DNA of 64,000 nt from a virus (IMGVR_UViG_3300025889_018102:91950-155949); one strand, 5' to 3'. Numbered from the stretch's first letter, positions 45,011 to 53,457 are shown. Numbers and translations are program-made. Notes: generated by a model not told the origin, from the letters alone.

Positions 45011-45469
45011 ATGAGTAAATATATTTCAACAAAAACCTATGGACATGAAAGAGGTTATGCCGTAGCATATCGCCAATGGAGAGCAGATACTCATTGTAAT
45101 AAAATTCATGGTTATGCTTTGGCTTTTCATTTTGAATTTGAATGTACTGAACTAGATAATAGAAATTGGTGCGTTGACTTCGGAGGATTCAAATCTCTAA
45201 AAGAAAAATTAGATGATTGGTTTGATCATACTTTATTAGTAGCAGAAGATGATCCCGAATTCAAAACCTTTGAAATGTTACATGAAAAGAAACTATGCAA
45301 AATGGTTGTTGTTGAAAAAACTGGATGTGAAGGATTAGCAAAGTTTCTTGCAGATTATATCCAAGATATTTGGATGGAAGAAAATGGTTATAATGATGGT
45401 CGTGTTAAATTAAGAATGGTTAAAGTAATGGAAACTCCTTCAAATTCGGCAATGTGGATTAATGAATAA
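45011..45469 (+). CDS. queD: QueD-like 6-carboxy-tetrahydropterin synthase
   Basis: A 152-residue T-fold protein. THCNKIHGYALAFHFEFE (residues 27-44) carries the C...HG motif, DFGGFKSLKEKLDDWFDHTLL holds the catalytic Asp-His region, and VMETPSNSAMW has the Glu of the substrate site. Two standard zinc ligands look altered: the usual AAH near residue 20 reads VAY, and HGH reads HGY. I have seen this RQWRA...HC..IHGYA variant in other phages and bacteria. It makes 6-carboxytetrahydropterin from dihydroneopterin triphosphate, feeding QueE. It overlaps gp47 by one base. Confidence 0.85.
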   Translation: MSKYISTKTYGHERGYAVAYRQWRADTHCNKIHGYALAFHFEFECTELDNRNWCVDFGGFKSLKEKLDDWFDHTLLVAEDDPEFKTFEMLHEKKLCKMVVVEKTGCEGLAKFLADYIQDIWMEENGYNDGRVKLRMVKVMETPSNSAMWINE

Positions 45470-46521
45470 TGCAAATAGCATTAGTTACCGATACGCACTT
45501 CGGAGCACGTTCCGATTCTATAATATACGATAAGTTTTTTGAAAAATTCTATACAGAGGTTTTCTTCCCCGAACTTGAAAAACGAGAAATAGATACTATC
45601 ATTCATCTAGGCGACGTTTTTGATAGAAGAAAATATATCAATTATGTTACTCTTAGATCCTGTAAACGATACTTCTTTGATGAACTAGAATCTAGAGGTA
45701 TTACAGCACATGTACTTACAGGTAACCATGATACAACATATAAAAATTCAAATGAGATTAATTCACCAGATATTCTTTTAATGGGTTATTCTAATATTAT
45801 TACTTATGCTAAACCTGAAGTAGTTAGAATAGGTGGAATCGATATTCTTATGATGCCATGGATCTGTGCAGCAACACATGATGAATCTATACAAATAATA
45901 AAAGAAGGTGCAGCTTCGGTATGTCTAGGACATTTTGAGTTCTCTGGATTCCCTATGTATAGAGGACAAGTAAGTGAAGATGGAATGGATCCTTCTCTTC
46001 TTGCGGATTATAAATTGGTTTGTTCAGGACATTATCATCATAGATCAGCTAATAAGAATATAGTTTATTTAGGCAATCCATATGAATTTACTTGGCAAGA
46101 TCATGGTGATCAAAGAGGATTTAATATTCTTGATACTGATACTTTGCAACTTGAATTTGTACTAAACCCTAATACAATTTTTGAAAAGATTTATTATAAT
46201 GATGAAAACACCGATTATAGCAAAGTATCAGTGAATAAGTATTCAAATAAAAATGTAAAACTTATTGTAGAAAAGAAAACAGATTTTTATATGTTTGATA
46301 AGTTTATTGATTCTTTGTATTCTTCTATACCATTAGATTTAAAGATTGTTGAAGATTTTTCTGATTTTGAATCGACAGAGGATAATGAATCTGTTAGTAT
46401 AGAGGATACGATGTCTTTACTTTCTTCATATGTTGATGCAGTGGAAACTCCTATGAATAAAGATAAAATAAAAACAATTTTAAAAAGTCTTTATGTGGAA
46501 GCACAGGTGTTAAACGAATGA
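45469..46521 (+). CDS. gp47: Recombination nuclease subunit gp47 (SbcD/Mre11)
   Basis: A 350-residue metallophosphatase: LVTDTHFG (D8, H10), HLGDVFDR (D49), LTGNHDTT (N86, H87), and GHYHHR late in the domain are the five phosphodiesterase motifs. With gp46 it resects DNA ends for recombination-dependent replication and helps degrade host DNA. It overlaps gp46 by 4 bp. Confidence 0.94.
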   Translation: MQIALVTDTHFGARSDSIIYDKFFEKFYTEVFFPELEKREIDTIIHLGDVFDRRKYINYVTLRSCKRYFFDELESRGITAHVLTGNHDTTYKNSNEINSPDILLMGYSNIITYAKPEVVRIGGIDILMMPWICAATHDESIQIIKEGAASVCLGHFEFSGFPMYRGQVSEDGMDPSLLADYKLVCSGHYHHRSANKNIVYLGNPYEFTWQDHGDQRGFNILDTDTLQLEFVLNPNTIFEKIYYNDENTDYSKVSVNKYSNKNVKLIVEKKTDFYMFDKFIDSLYSSIPLDLKIVEDFSDFESTEDNESVSIEDTMSLLSSYVDAVETPMNKDKIKTILKSLYVEAQVLNE

Positions 46522-48242
46522 GTGTAAATTTTGAAAAAATTAGATGGCGTAACTTTTTATCTACAGGTAACTCTTTTACAGAGATTCAATTAAATAGAAG
46601 CACAACTACATTAATTCTTGGCGAAAATGGTGCAGGCAAAAGTACTATTCTCGATGCCATTTGTTTTGCCCTTTTTGGTAAAGCATTTCGCAATATCAAT
46701 AAACCACAATTGATCAATTCTATTAATCAAAAAGAATTGATTGTTGAAGTAGAGTTTATAACTAATAAGAAGAAATATATTGTAACAAGAGGAATTAAAC
46801 CTAATATCTTCACTATATTTTGTAATGGGGTATTAGTTAATCAAGATGCTGCATCTAAAGATTATCAAAAAGTACTTGAGGAGCAAATTTTAAAATTTAA
46901 TTATAAAGCATTTACACAGATAGGTATTCTCGGTAGTGCATCTTTTACTCCTTTTATGCAGTTGCCTTTAGCACATCGTAGAGAAGTTATTGAAGATATT
47001 CTTGATATTCAGATCTTCTCTGTAATGAATACTTTACTTAAAGAAAAATTATCATTTAATAAAGATACTATTCGGGATCTTGATAGTAAAATAGAATTAC
47101 AGAAACAAAAAGCGAAGATGCAAAAAGATTTTATTAAAAAGATCGAAGATACAAGAGATAAAAAAGCAGAAGAAGTTCGTAATGAGATAGAAAAAACTAC
47201 TACAGAAATAGAAACTGCTCAAAAAACCATCGATCTATTAATGAATGATGTTACTGAAAAAAGAAAGAAAACTGACAGAAAAGATACATTAGAAAGTAAA
47301 CTAGTTAAAGTAAAAACAATGCAGCAGAAACTAGACACATGTAATGTAAAGTTATCAACTGAAATTGTTTTCTATAAAAATAATGATGAATGTCCAACAT
47401 GCAAACAATCTATTACACAGGAATACAAAGAAGATATCATTCAACAAAAACAAACTAAATATAAAGAAGTAGAAGAAGCAATTAAAAAATTAAATAAAGA
47501 TTTGAAAAAGATAACAAGAAGTATAGATACTATTGATCATCTTAATGATGAAATTGATGAACTAAACAAAAAGATCCATGAGCACAATAGTATCATTCTT
47601 GCGAGTGAACGATACTTAACCAAATTACGAAAACAAGAAACTCAACCAACAGATGATATAGTAAATAATTTAGATCAGGAGAAGAAGAAGTTAAAGGAAC
47701 TCGCTAAAGAAGTACTCAATTTATCCAATGAAAAAACATCTTTAAAAGAAGAACAAGAATATTACAATATCTGCACTCTATTGTTGAAAGATACAGGAAT
47801 TAAGACAAAAGTAATACGACAATATCTTCCTATCATTAACAAATTAGTAAATAAATATTTAACATTGATGGATTTCTTTGTTCATTTTGAATTAGATGAA
47901 GCCTTCAATGAAGTGATAAAATCCCGTCATAGAGATGAATTTAGTTATGCATCATTTAGTGAGGGTGAAAAACAACGTATAGATCTATCACTTTTATTTA
48001 CATGGAGAACAATAGCTAAAATGAAGAATTCAGTAAGTACAAATATTTTAATACTTGATGAAATCTTCGATAGTTCATTAGACAATAATGGTACAGATTT
48101 TCTTATGTCTCTTTTGAATACTTTGGGTGAAGAGACAAATCTTTTTGTAATCAGCCATAAACCAGATGCACTCTACGACAAGTTTCGTTCTGTAATCAGA
48201 TTCGAGAAACACAATAACTTCTCAGTAGTTAGAAGTGCTTGA
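46518..48242 (+). CDS. gp46: Recombination nuclease ATPase gp46 (SbcC/Rad50)
   Basis: A 574-residue SMC-like ATPase. The start, FEKIRWRNFLSTGNSF, then Walker A GENGAGKS (35-42), a long coiled coil interrupted by the zinc-hook CPTC (292-295), then the SFSEGEKQRIDLSLLFTW signature and ILILDEIFDSS Walker B. It partners gp47. The sigma70-like promoter of the next gene overlaps its last codons. Confidence 0.95.
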   Translation: MSVNFEKIRWRNFLSTGNSFTEIQLNRSTTTLILGENGAGKSTILDAICFALFGKAFRNINKPQLINSINQKELIVEVEFITNKKKYIVTRGIKPNIFTIFCNGVLVNQDAASKDYQKVLEEQILKFNYKAFTQIGILGSASFTPFMQLPLAHRREVIEDILDIQIFSVMNTLLKEKLSFNKDTIRDLDSKIELQKQKAKMQKDFIKKIEDTRDKKAEEVRNEIEKTTTEIETAQKTIDLLMNDVTEKRKKTDRKDTLESKLVKVKTMQQKLDTCNVKLSTEIVFYKNNDECPTCKQSITQEYKEDIIQQKQTKYKEVEEAIKKLNKDLKKITRSIDTIDHLNDEIDELNKKIHEHNSIILASERYLTKLRKQETQPTDDIVNNLDQEKKKLKELAKEVLNLSNEKTSLKEEQEYYNICTLLLKDTGIKTKVIRQYLPIINKLVNKYLTLMDFFVHFELDEAFNEVIKSRHRDEFSYASFSEGEKQRIDLSLLFTWRTIAKMKNSVSTNILILDEIFDSSLDNNGTDFLMSLLNTLGEETNLFVISHKPDALYDKFRSVIRFEKHNNFSVVRSA

Positions 48243-48266
48243 CATTCCTCTTAATACATGTATAAT
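48239..48266 (+). promoter_or_regulatory. Sigma70-type promoter 1 (TGCTTGACA family)
   Basis: TTGACA at 48239-48244, a 16-base spacer, then TATAAT at 48261-48266; both boxes are perfect consensus. Like three later promoters it is preceded by GC, giving GCTTGACA. It reads into the His-rich exported protein gene 27 bases downstream. Confidence 0.88.
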
Positions 48267-48292
48267 ATTCGTTCACTCGTTAGGAGATGTAC

Positions 48293-48622
48293 ATGAAAAA
48301 GACTCTTTTTGTTGCATTGATGTTGGCAGCAGGTGTTGTAAACGCACAACATCGAGGACATAATTATCATAGATATAACCATGGTCATCATCATGGTCAT
48401 CATCATGGTCATCATCATGGTCATCATTACAAATGGATAGGTCCTATGGTTGCTGGTGCTATAATCGGTGGTGCGGTAGTGTATACTCAGAGACAGTATA
48501 TACAACCTTCCACTATATACGTGGAAAAAGTACCGGAAAATCAAGTAGTTTGTGATTCTTGGATAGAAAAAATCGATCAAGATGGTAATGTTTCCCGCGA
48601 ACGAATTTGCTATCAACGATAA
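48293..48622 (+). CDS. Exported His-rich small protein
   Basis: A 109-residue protein from the ATG at 48293, six bases after AGGAG; an ATG at 48287 is too close to that site. KKTLFVALMLAAGVVNAQ is a Sec signal peptide with probable cleavage after VNA. It is followed by GHHHGHHHGHHHGHHY from a 12-bp DNA repeat, a hydrophobic Gly-rich WIGPMVAGAIIGGAVV that may be a membrane helix, and a C-terminal part with two cysteines (VVCDSW, RICYQR). Metal binding in the periplasm or at the cell surface is likely. It may be host-derived; phages of this type rarely carry such proteins, and I cannot name a function. Confidence 0.7.
   Translation: MKKTLFVALMLAAGVVNAQHRGHNYHRYNHGHHHGHHHGHHHGHHYKWIGPMVAGAIIGGAVVYTQRQYIQPSTIYVEKVPENQVVCDSWIEKIDQDGNVSRERICYQR
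48383..48427 (+). repeat. 12-bp GGTCATCATCAT tandem repeat
   Basis: Three perfect units and a fourth partial one encode repeated GHHH. The unit length keeps frame, so copy number could vary without loss of the protein. Confidence 0.9.
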
Positions 48623-48644
48623 CTCATTGATTATAAAGTATATT

Positions 48645-48905
48645 ATGAAAAGTGTTGAAATTCAACAAGTTATTTACGATTGGGCAATGACTCAAGATTT
48701 CACTGCCCCATATGGTGTTCTGATGGGTAAGCATACAAATAAAAAAGGTAAACAATATCTTAGTGTTACATTCGGACGTGCAAGAACCCTTGATGCTACA
48801 GTAGAAATTTACAATCGTAACTTCATGATTCTACGAACAAATCTTCATGGTAATAAAATCTTTAAAGATTTCAATGAGTTACAAGAGGCATTAAATCTTC
48901 TTTAA
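48645..48905 (+). CDS. Small conserved hypothetical protein
   Basis: An 86-residue protein from the ATG at 48645; longer upstream reading would run inside the previous gene. KSVEIQQVIYDWAMTQDFTAPYGVLMGKHTNKKGKQYLSVTFGRARTLDATVEIY is the main block and ends in a short helix. Proteins of this look occur in marine T4-like phages; function unknown. It has no clear ribosome-binding site and is followed by promoter 2. Confidence 0.6.
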   Translation: MKSVEIQQVIYDWAMTQDFTAPYGVLMGKHTNKKGKQYLSVTFGRARTLDATVEIYNRNFMILRTNLHGNKIFKDFNELQEALNLL

Positions 48906-48910
48906 ACTGC

Positions 48911-48938
48911 TTGACAATTAGTTCAGACTCTGTATAAT
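48911..48938 (+). promoter_or_regulatory. Sigma70-type promoter 2 (TGCTTGACA family)
   Basis: TTGACA at 48911-48916, a 16-base spacer, then TATAAT at 48933-48938, again preceded by CTGC. It transcribes the GC-rich AAA+ ATPase gene. Confidence 0.88.
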
Positions 48939-48972
48939 CTCAGTATACGTTGATTAATTGATGAGGGAAAAT

Positions 48973-49884
48973 ATGCAAGCAGCGAAGATCGTTTTTAGCA
49001 AGTCACTGAACAAGTATACTGCTATTGTCGGTTCTAAGATCATTGCAAAGTCGAGGAATCAGGACTATCTGGTCATGCGTATTGCTTCGATGGGTTACAC
49101 TCTCGCATCTGCACCTTCGATAGCAGAGCAGCAGAAGAAAGCAGATGAATTTGGCATTAATAAGCGGTTCGACTTTGTTGGTAAAATGGTCGATATGGTA
49201 TCAAGCAAGACCATCGCCTCTGCCGTAATTACAGGTCAAGGTGGTTTGGGTAAGACGCATTCGGTGCTGAAGGCTCTCGAAGAGTCTGGTATGCAGAACG
49301 TGACTGAACTCGCATCGTTCGAGGTCGGTGCCAAGGTTCAATCGTCAAATTCCTATCGCATCATCAAGGGATTTTCGACTGCTAAAGGTTTGTATCGAAC
49401 CCTGTTTGAGGGTAACGGTATGGTGCTGGTGTTTGATGATTGCGACAGTGTTCTTAAGGATCCTGTTGCATTGAATTTGCTTAAGGGTGCTCTTGATTCT
49501 TACTCGGAGCGTTATATCAGCTGGAATGCTGACATTCGAGATGAAGATCTTCCTCGTTCATTCAAGTTCACGGGCTCTGTTATCTTTATCTCTAATATGG
49601 ATCTGGACTCAATCGATCAGGCAGTTCGTTCCCGCGCTCTTTGCGTGGATGTATCGATGACAGAAGAGCAGAAGGTTGAGCGGATGGAGAAGATCATCGA
49701 GGACAAGGAGTTTCTGCCAGAATATTCGATGGAACAAAAGATTGAATCTATCGCATTCATCAAGATGTGTCTCAAAGAGATTAGCAATTTGTCTCTGCGG
49801 TCGTTGATTGCGACAGTTAAAATTCGTTCGCGGGGTGGAGATTGGAAGTCTCTTGCAAAATATATTCTCACCCAAGGAGCTTAA
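48973..49884 (+). CDS. AAA+ ATPase, GC-rich island gene
   Basis: A 303-residue ATPase from the ATG at 48973, which has GAGGG five bases upstream; TTG and ATG codons 15 and 12 bases earlier are less likely. Residues 1-50 form a separate leader (KIVFSKSLNKYTAIVGSK). Walker A GQGGLGKT is at 88-95, Walker B MVLVFDDCDSV at 150-160, and SVIFISNMDLDSIDQAVRSRALCVDV provides sensor 1 and Arg finger. Hand-counted lines are near 48-50% GC, against 30-37% in lines sampled nearby, and codons such as CTG and GTC are common. It lies before the zinc-ribbon, zincin-VWA and MoxR genes; joint function is inferred. Confidence 0.8.
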   Translation: MQAAKIVFSKSLNKYTAIVGSKIIAKSRNQDYLVMRIASMGYTLASAPSIAEQQKKADEFGINKRFDFVGKMVDMVSSKTIASAVITGQGGLGKTHSVLKALEESGMQNVTELASFEVGAKVQSSNSYRIIKGFSTAKGLYRTLFEGNGMVLVFDDCDSVLKDPVALNLLKGALDSYSERYISWNADIRDEDLPRSFKFTGSVIFISNMDLDSIDQAVRSRALCVDVSMTEEQKVERMEKIIEDKEFLPEYSMEQKIESIAFIKMCLKEISNLSLRSLIATVKIRSRGGDWKSLAKYILTQGA

Positions 49885-49888
49885 TGTA

Positions 49889-50092
49889 ATGGTAATAAAA
49901 GTAATTGAGCGTAAGTTACAAAAAAATCTAGTTAAAGAAACTATATGCCATTGTTGTAATAACACTCTAGAATATACATCTGAAGATGTACATGAATATA
50001 GAGAATATGACTTCGATCTGCGCGGTGATATAGTATACTATATCGAATGCCCAGCTTGTTTTCAGAGAACTCATGTAACAGGAAAAGTTTAA
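49889..50092 (+). CDS. Small zinc-ribbon protein
   Basis: A 67-residue protein from the ATG at 49889, four bases after the ATPase stop. Cysteines C20, C22, C23 (ICHCCNN) and C54, C57 (CPAC) form a zinc-ribbon pattern, with an acidic stretch between. It could bind RNA, DNA or a protein partner. Its neighbours are AAA+ genes, so an adaptor role is possible; not recognised. Confidence 0.65.
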   Translation: MVIKVIERKLQKNLVKETICHCCNNTLEYTSEDVHEYREYDFDLRGDIVYYIECPACFQRTHVTGKV

Positions 50093-50100
50093 AATGCTGC

Positions 50101-50129
50101 TTGACATCTTCTCTTGTAGCATTTATAAT
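50101..50129 (+). promoter_or_regulatory. Sigma70-type promoter 3 (TGCTTGACA family)
   Basis: TTGACA at 50101-50106, 17-base spacer, TATAAT at 50124-50129, preceded by CTGC. It reads the zincin-VWA gene, whose GTG start at 50155 is preceded by AAGGAG. Confidence 0.88.
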
Positions 50130-50154
50130 ATAAAAAATTGTTAAGGAGTTAAGA

Positions 50155-52218
50155 GTGATTTTATCCCAATCAAAGTCAATTCTAGCAAAGCTTCTTGCTG
50201 AAGAAGATATTAATGTGCAACATAAGAATGTCTCAACTGCCTACTTTGAGTTGAAGAATAGAACACTTGTCTGCCCTATATGGAAAGACATGACTGCAGA
50301 TGTATATGATCTTCTAATGGGGCATGAAGTCGGACATGCTCTCTTTACTCCTGCTGAAGGGTGGCATAATGCCATTGATAAGAAGAATTCAAAGGGATTT
50401 AAAACCTATCTAAATGTAGTTGAGGATGCTCGAATTGAGAGGATGATTAGAGGAAAATTTCCTGGGCTTCGTAAATCCTTTTACTCCGCATATAGAATTC
50501 TATTTGATAATGATTTCTTTGGAGTGAAAAAATATAATCTAGATGTAGAGAAGTTGCCTTTGATTGATAGAATCAATCTTCATTTTAAACTTGGTTCTAT
50601 TCTCAATCTAAAATTCAATACAGCAGAACAATATTATGTAGATAAGGTTGATACTTGTCAGACGTGGAGTGATGTAGAGAAAGTATCTACTGAGATATAT
50701 GATTATGCGAAAAAGACTGAATCTAATCTTCTCCACTTTGATATCATGGATGAGATGATGGATCAGGATGGAGAAGATGCTGATTCAGATTATTATGAAG
50801 AAGTAGATGAAGAAGTAGATGAAGAAATAGATCCTATATCTATCACGGATCAAGAATTTAGAAATCGTGAGAGTGATCTGAGAGAAGAATCTTCTGAAGA
50901 TACTATTTATCTTACTTTACCTAAGATGAATTGGAGACCTCGAATTATTGGCTATAAAACAGTATATAAGAATATTGCTCAAAGTTATTATGATGTCTAC
51001 AAAAACTATGATCTCGCAATTCTTTCCGATATCGAAGTAGAAAGAAACAAACTATTTTCAGAGTTTAAAAAGAAAAATGAGAAATATGTTGCTTATATGG
51101 TCAAGGAATTTGAGTTGAGGAAAAATGCTCAGCAATTTGCAAGAGCAGCAGTATCAAAGACAGGTGAGCTTGATACCAAGAAACTTTTTTCATATAAAAT
51201 TGCTGATGATCTCTTTAAACGCATGACTATCATCCCTAATGGTAAAAATCATGGGTTGATTATGTTTATTGATTTTTCTATGTCAATGCATGATCATTTT
51301 AAGGCAACAATAGAACAAACTATTCTATTAGCAATGTTCTGCAGAAAAATTAATATCCCCTTTCATGTTTACTCGTTTACTAATGCCGCAGACCTATATA
51401 AGGAAATCCCCACAGTAGCAGAAGAACAAAAAATTCCATTATTCCCTAATGTAGAAGATGGTAATCCTATCTTCCCAGAACGAGGATTTAGACTACGTGA
51501 GTATATTAATTCAAGAATGTCTAGCCGTGAATTTAAACATGCGTTGAAAGTTCTTCTACTTATTGCTGAATCCTATACATATAACAATAAATTTGTAATG
51601 CCTTATTCAGAAAAACTAAATTCTACTCCTTTGGATGAAGCTATTATCGCCGCTATTCCTCTGGTAAAAGAATTTAAAAAAGTTAATAAACTTGATATTG
51701 TGAATACTATCTTTCTTTCAGATGGAGAGTCTGATGGTTGCACATCATATAATGTTATAAACAATAACGGGGCAACATATCTGCCTAGATATTCTTCAAC
51801 TCGTATAATCACTGATCCAGAAACTAAACTACAAGGGCTATCACATAGTAAGCAACCTCTTACGTGTGCTTTACTTCAACTATTTAAACAGTTAACCGAT
51901 TCTAATGTTGTTGGATTCTTCTTGGCAGGTAATACAAGATCTAAGATCCATAAATATATCTCAATTTATAGTTCTAAACTTCTTACAGAAGAAAATTTTA
52001 AGAAATTTAGAAAACAAAAATATTATGAGATCAATGGTGGAGGTTATGATAGTTTCTTTATTCTTACAGGTGGAAAGGATCTAGAAATTAATGATGATGG
52101 TATAGAGGTATCTGAAAAAGCATCTAAGAATGAATTGAAAAAGGCATTTATTCTCAACAGAAATAAAAAGAATTTTAATCGTATGTTTCTTAACAGATTT
52201 GCTGAGATTATCTCCTAA
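50155..52218 (+). CDS. HExxH metallopeptidase-like and VWA domain protein
   Basis: A 687-residue protein starting at GTG with AAGGAG at optimum spacing. The N-terminal part has MGHEVGHALFTP, a zincin HExxH at residues 57-61, then LNVVEDARIERMIRGKFPG, where the Glu/Asp would be further ligands. An acidic stretch of Asp/Glu repeats stands near residues 205-230. The C-terminal VWA domain has the MIDAS DFSMS (near residue 370), a STPLDEAI threonine region and FLSDGESDG. It resembles CobT-like proteins that pair with MoxR/CobS ATPases; the HExxH part makes it unusual. Such pairs use ATP to change or insert metal in partner proteins. The AAA+ partner is downstream under its own promoter. Confidence 0.8.
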   Translation: MILSQSKSILAKLLAEEDINVQHKNVSTAYFELKNRTLVCPIWKDMTADVYDLLMGHEVGHALFTPAEGWHNAIDKKNSKGFKTYLNVVEDARIERMIRGKFPGLRKSFYSAYRILFDNDFFGVKKYNLDVEKLPLIDRINLHFKLGSILNLKFNTAEQYYVDKVDTCQTWSDVEKVSTEIYDYAKKTESNLLHFDIMDEMMDQDGEDADSDYYEEVDEEVDEEIDPISITDQEFRNRESDLREESSEDTIYLTLPKMNWRPRIIGYKTVYKNIAQSYYDVYKNYDLAILSDIEVERNKLFSEFKKKNEKYVAYMVKEFELRKNAQQFARAAVSKTGELDTKKLFSYKIADDLFKRMTIIPNGKNHGLIMFIDFSMSMHDHFKATIEQTILLAMFCRKINIPFHVYSFTNAADLYKEIPTVAEEQKIPLFPNVEDGNPIFPERGFRLREYINSRMSSREFKHALKVLLLIAESYTYNNKFVMPYSEKLNSTPLDEAIIAAIPLVKEFKKVNKLDIVNTIFLSDGESDGCTSYNVINNNGATYLPRYSSTRIITDPETKLQGLSHSKQPLTCALLQLFKQLTDSNVVGFFLAGNTRSKIHKYISIYSSKLLTEENFKKFRKQKYYEINGGGYDSFFILTGGKDLEINDDGIEVSEKASKNELKKAFILNRNKKNFNRMFLNRFAEIIS

Positions 52219-52226
52219 GATTTTGC

Positions 52227-52255
52227 TTGACATCTGATTCTAGTTATATTATAAT
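52227..52255 (+). promoter_or_regulatory. Sigma70-type promoter 4 (TGCTTGACA family)
   Basis: TTGACA at 52227-52232, 17-base spacer, TATAAT at 52250-52255, preceded by TTGC. It reads the MoxR/CobS-type ATPase gene at 52288. Confidence 0.88.
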
Positions 52256-52287
52256 ATATTTTTAACATTGAAGAAGGGATATACATT

Positions 52288-53454
52288 ATGGCACGCACTA
52301 GTTTTTATACTCCTGAGCAACAAAAGAAAGTTATTTCTCAACTAGTTGAGAAGTTTGGTCCAATTGTTACTAGGAAACAGATTCTTTCTTTTATTGAAGA
52401 AAACAAATATCCCTTTCCATTCTTCATCTTTAATTTTGGTACATATAAAAGTGGTCATGGATTGTATAATTTTATCGTCAATGCACCTGTGGCCAAGAGT
52501 GAAGAAAAAGTTATTGAAACTGAACCCGCAATGGCAGTAGTTCCTCTACGGCAGAAACGTATGCATACAGAAGTAGACAATCTTGTTCCTGAAAAAGATT
52601 CGACATATGTTCCTTTTGGATTTTTCAAGGATCTAGAATCGATTATTCGTTCATATGAATTCTATCCCGTGTTTATCACTGGACTTTCTGGTAACGGTAA
52701 GACAACAATGGTTGAGCAAATCTGTGCTCGTATTAAGAGGGAATGTATTCGTATCAATGTATCAATTGAGACAGATGAAGATGATCTAATTGGTGGAAAT
52801 ACTCTTGTAGATGGCAATATCGTTTATCGTGAAGGACCATTTCTAACTGCAATGAAACGTGGTGCTGTAGTCATTCTAGATGAAATTGATCGTGGATCTA
52901 ATAAACTAATGTGCTTGCAAGCTATTCTAGAAGGTAAACCATATTTCAATAAAAAGACAGGTGAGGTTGTACATGCAGCTAGGGGCTTTAATGTAATTGC
53001 AACAGCAAATACTAAAGGACGAGGTACTGAAGATGGAAAGTTTATTGCTGCTCAGATTCTCGATGAAGCATTTCTAGAACGGTTTCCCATTACAATTGAA
53101 CAAGAATATCCTTCTTCATCAGTAGAAAAAAAGATTATTATTAATAATATGGATGTACATAATTGCACAGATGAAAGTTTTGCAGATAAACTGGTAACAT
53201 GGGCAGATATCATTCGCAAAACCTTCCAAGAAGGTGCTATCGATGAACTCATTTCTACTCGTCGTCTAGTTCATATTGTTAAAGCCTATAGCATGTTTAA
53301 AGATAAACAGAAAGCAATTCAACTTTGTATCAATAGGTTCGATGAAGAAACTAAAGGTGCTTTTTTAGATCTTTATTCTAAAATTGATACTGAAACACAA
53401 CCTATTCAAGAACAACCACAACAAGAAGTAACACCTGAAAATACTGCAGTATAA
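52288..53454 (+). CDS. cobS: MoxR/CobS-type AAA+ ATPase
   Basis: A 388-residue protein. Residues 1-70 are an N-terminal domain resembling DNA-binding or CobS leaders (FYTPEQQKKVISQLVEKFGP). Walker A GLSGNGKT (132-139), IETDEDDLIGG (MoxR helix region), Walker B VVILDEID (194-201), sensor 1 VIATANTKGRGT and Arg-finger ERFPI are present. T4-like cyanophages commonly annotate this gene as cobS, cobaltochelatase subunit. The cobNT partners are absent, and its nearest partner is the zincin-VWA protein, so a MoxR-VWA chaperone role fits equally. A strong hairpin terminator follows. Confidence 0.85.
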   Translation: MARTSFYTPEQQKKVISQLVEKFGPIVTRKQILSFIEENKYPFPFFIFNFGTYKSGHGLYNFIVNAPVAKSEEKVIETEPAMAVVPLRQKRMHTEVDNLVPEKDSTYVPFGFFKDLESIIRSYEFYPVFITGLSGNGKTTMVEQICARIKRECIRINVSIETDEDDLIGGNTLVDGNIVYREGPFLTAMKRGAVVILDEIDRGSNKLMCLQAILEGKPYFNKKTGEVVHAARGFNVIATANTKGRGTEDGKFIAAQILDEAFLERFPITIEQEYPSSSVEKKIIINNMDVHNCTDESFADKLVTWADIIRKTFQEGAIDELISTRRLVHIVKAYSMFKDKQKAIQLCINRFDEETKGAFLDLYSKIDTETQPIQEQPQQEVTPENTAV

Positions 53455-53457
53455 ATA
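53450..53457 (+). promoter_or_regulatory. Possible late promoter at the cobS stop
   Basis: TATAAATA covering the stop codon of the MoxR/CobS gene. Transcription from it would start near 53463, just before the hairpin at 53468, so it would be ended or yield a hairpin leader for the sugar operon. The match may be by chance. Confidence 0.35.

Noticed and set aside
52288-53454. Firm call of a cobalamin-synthesis gene
   Set aside because: The sequence shows a MoxR/CobS-type AAA+ ATPase, but no other cobalt insertion gene is in the window, so I keep the symbol as family label only.
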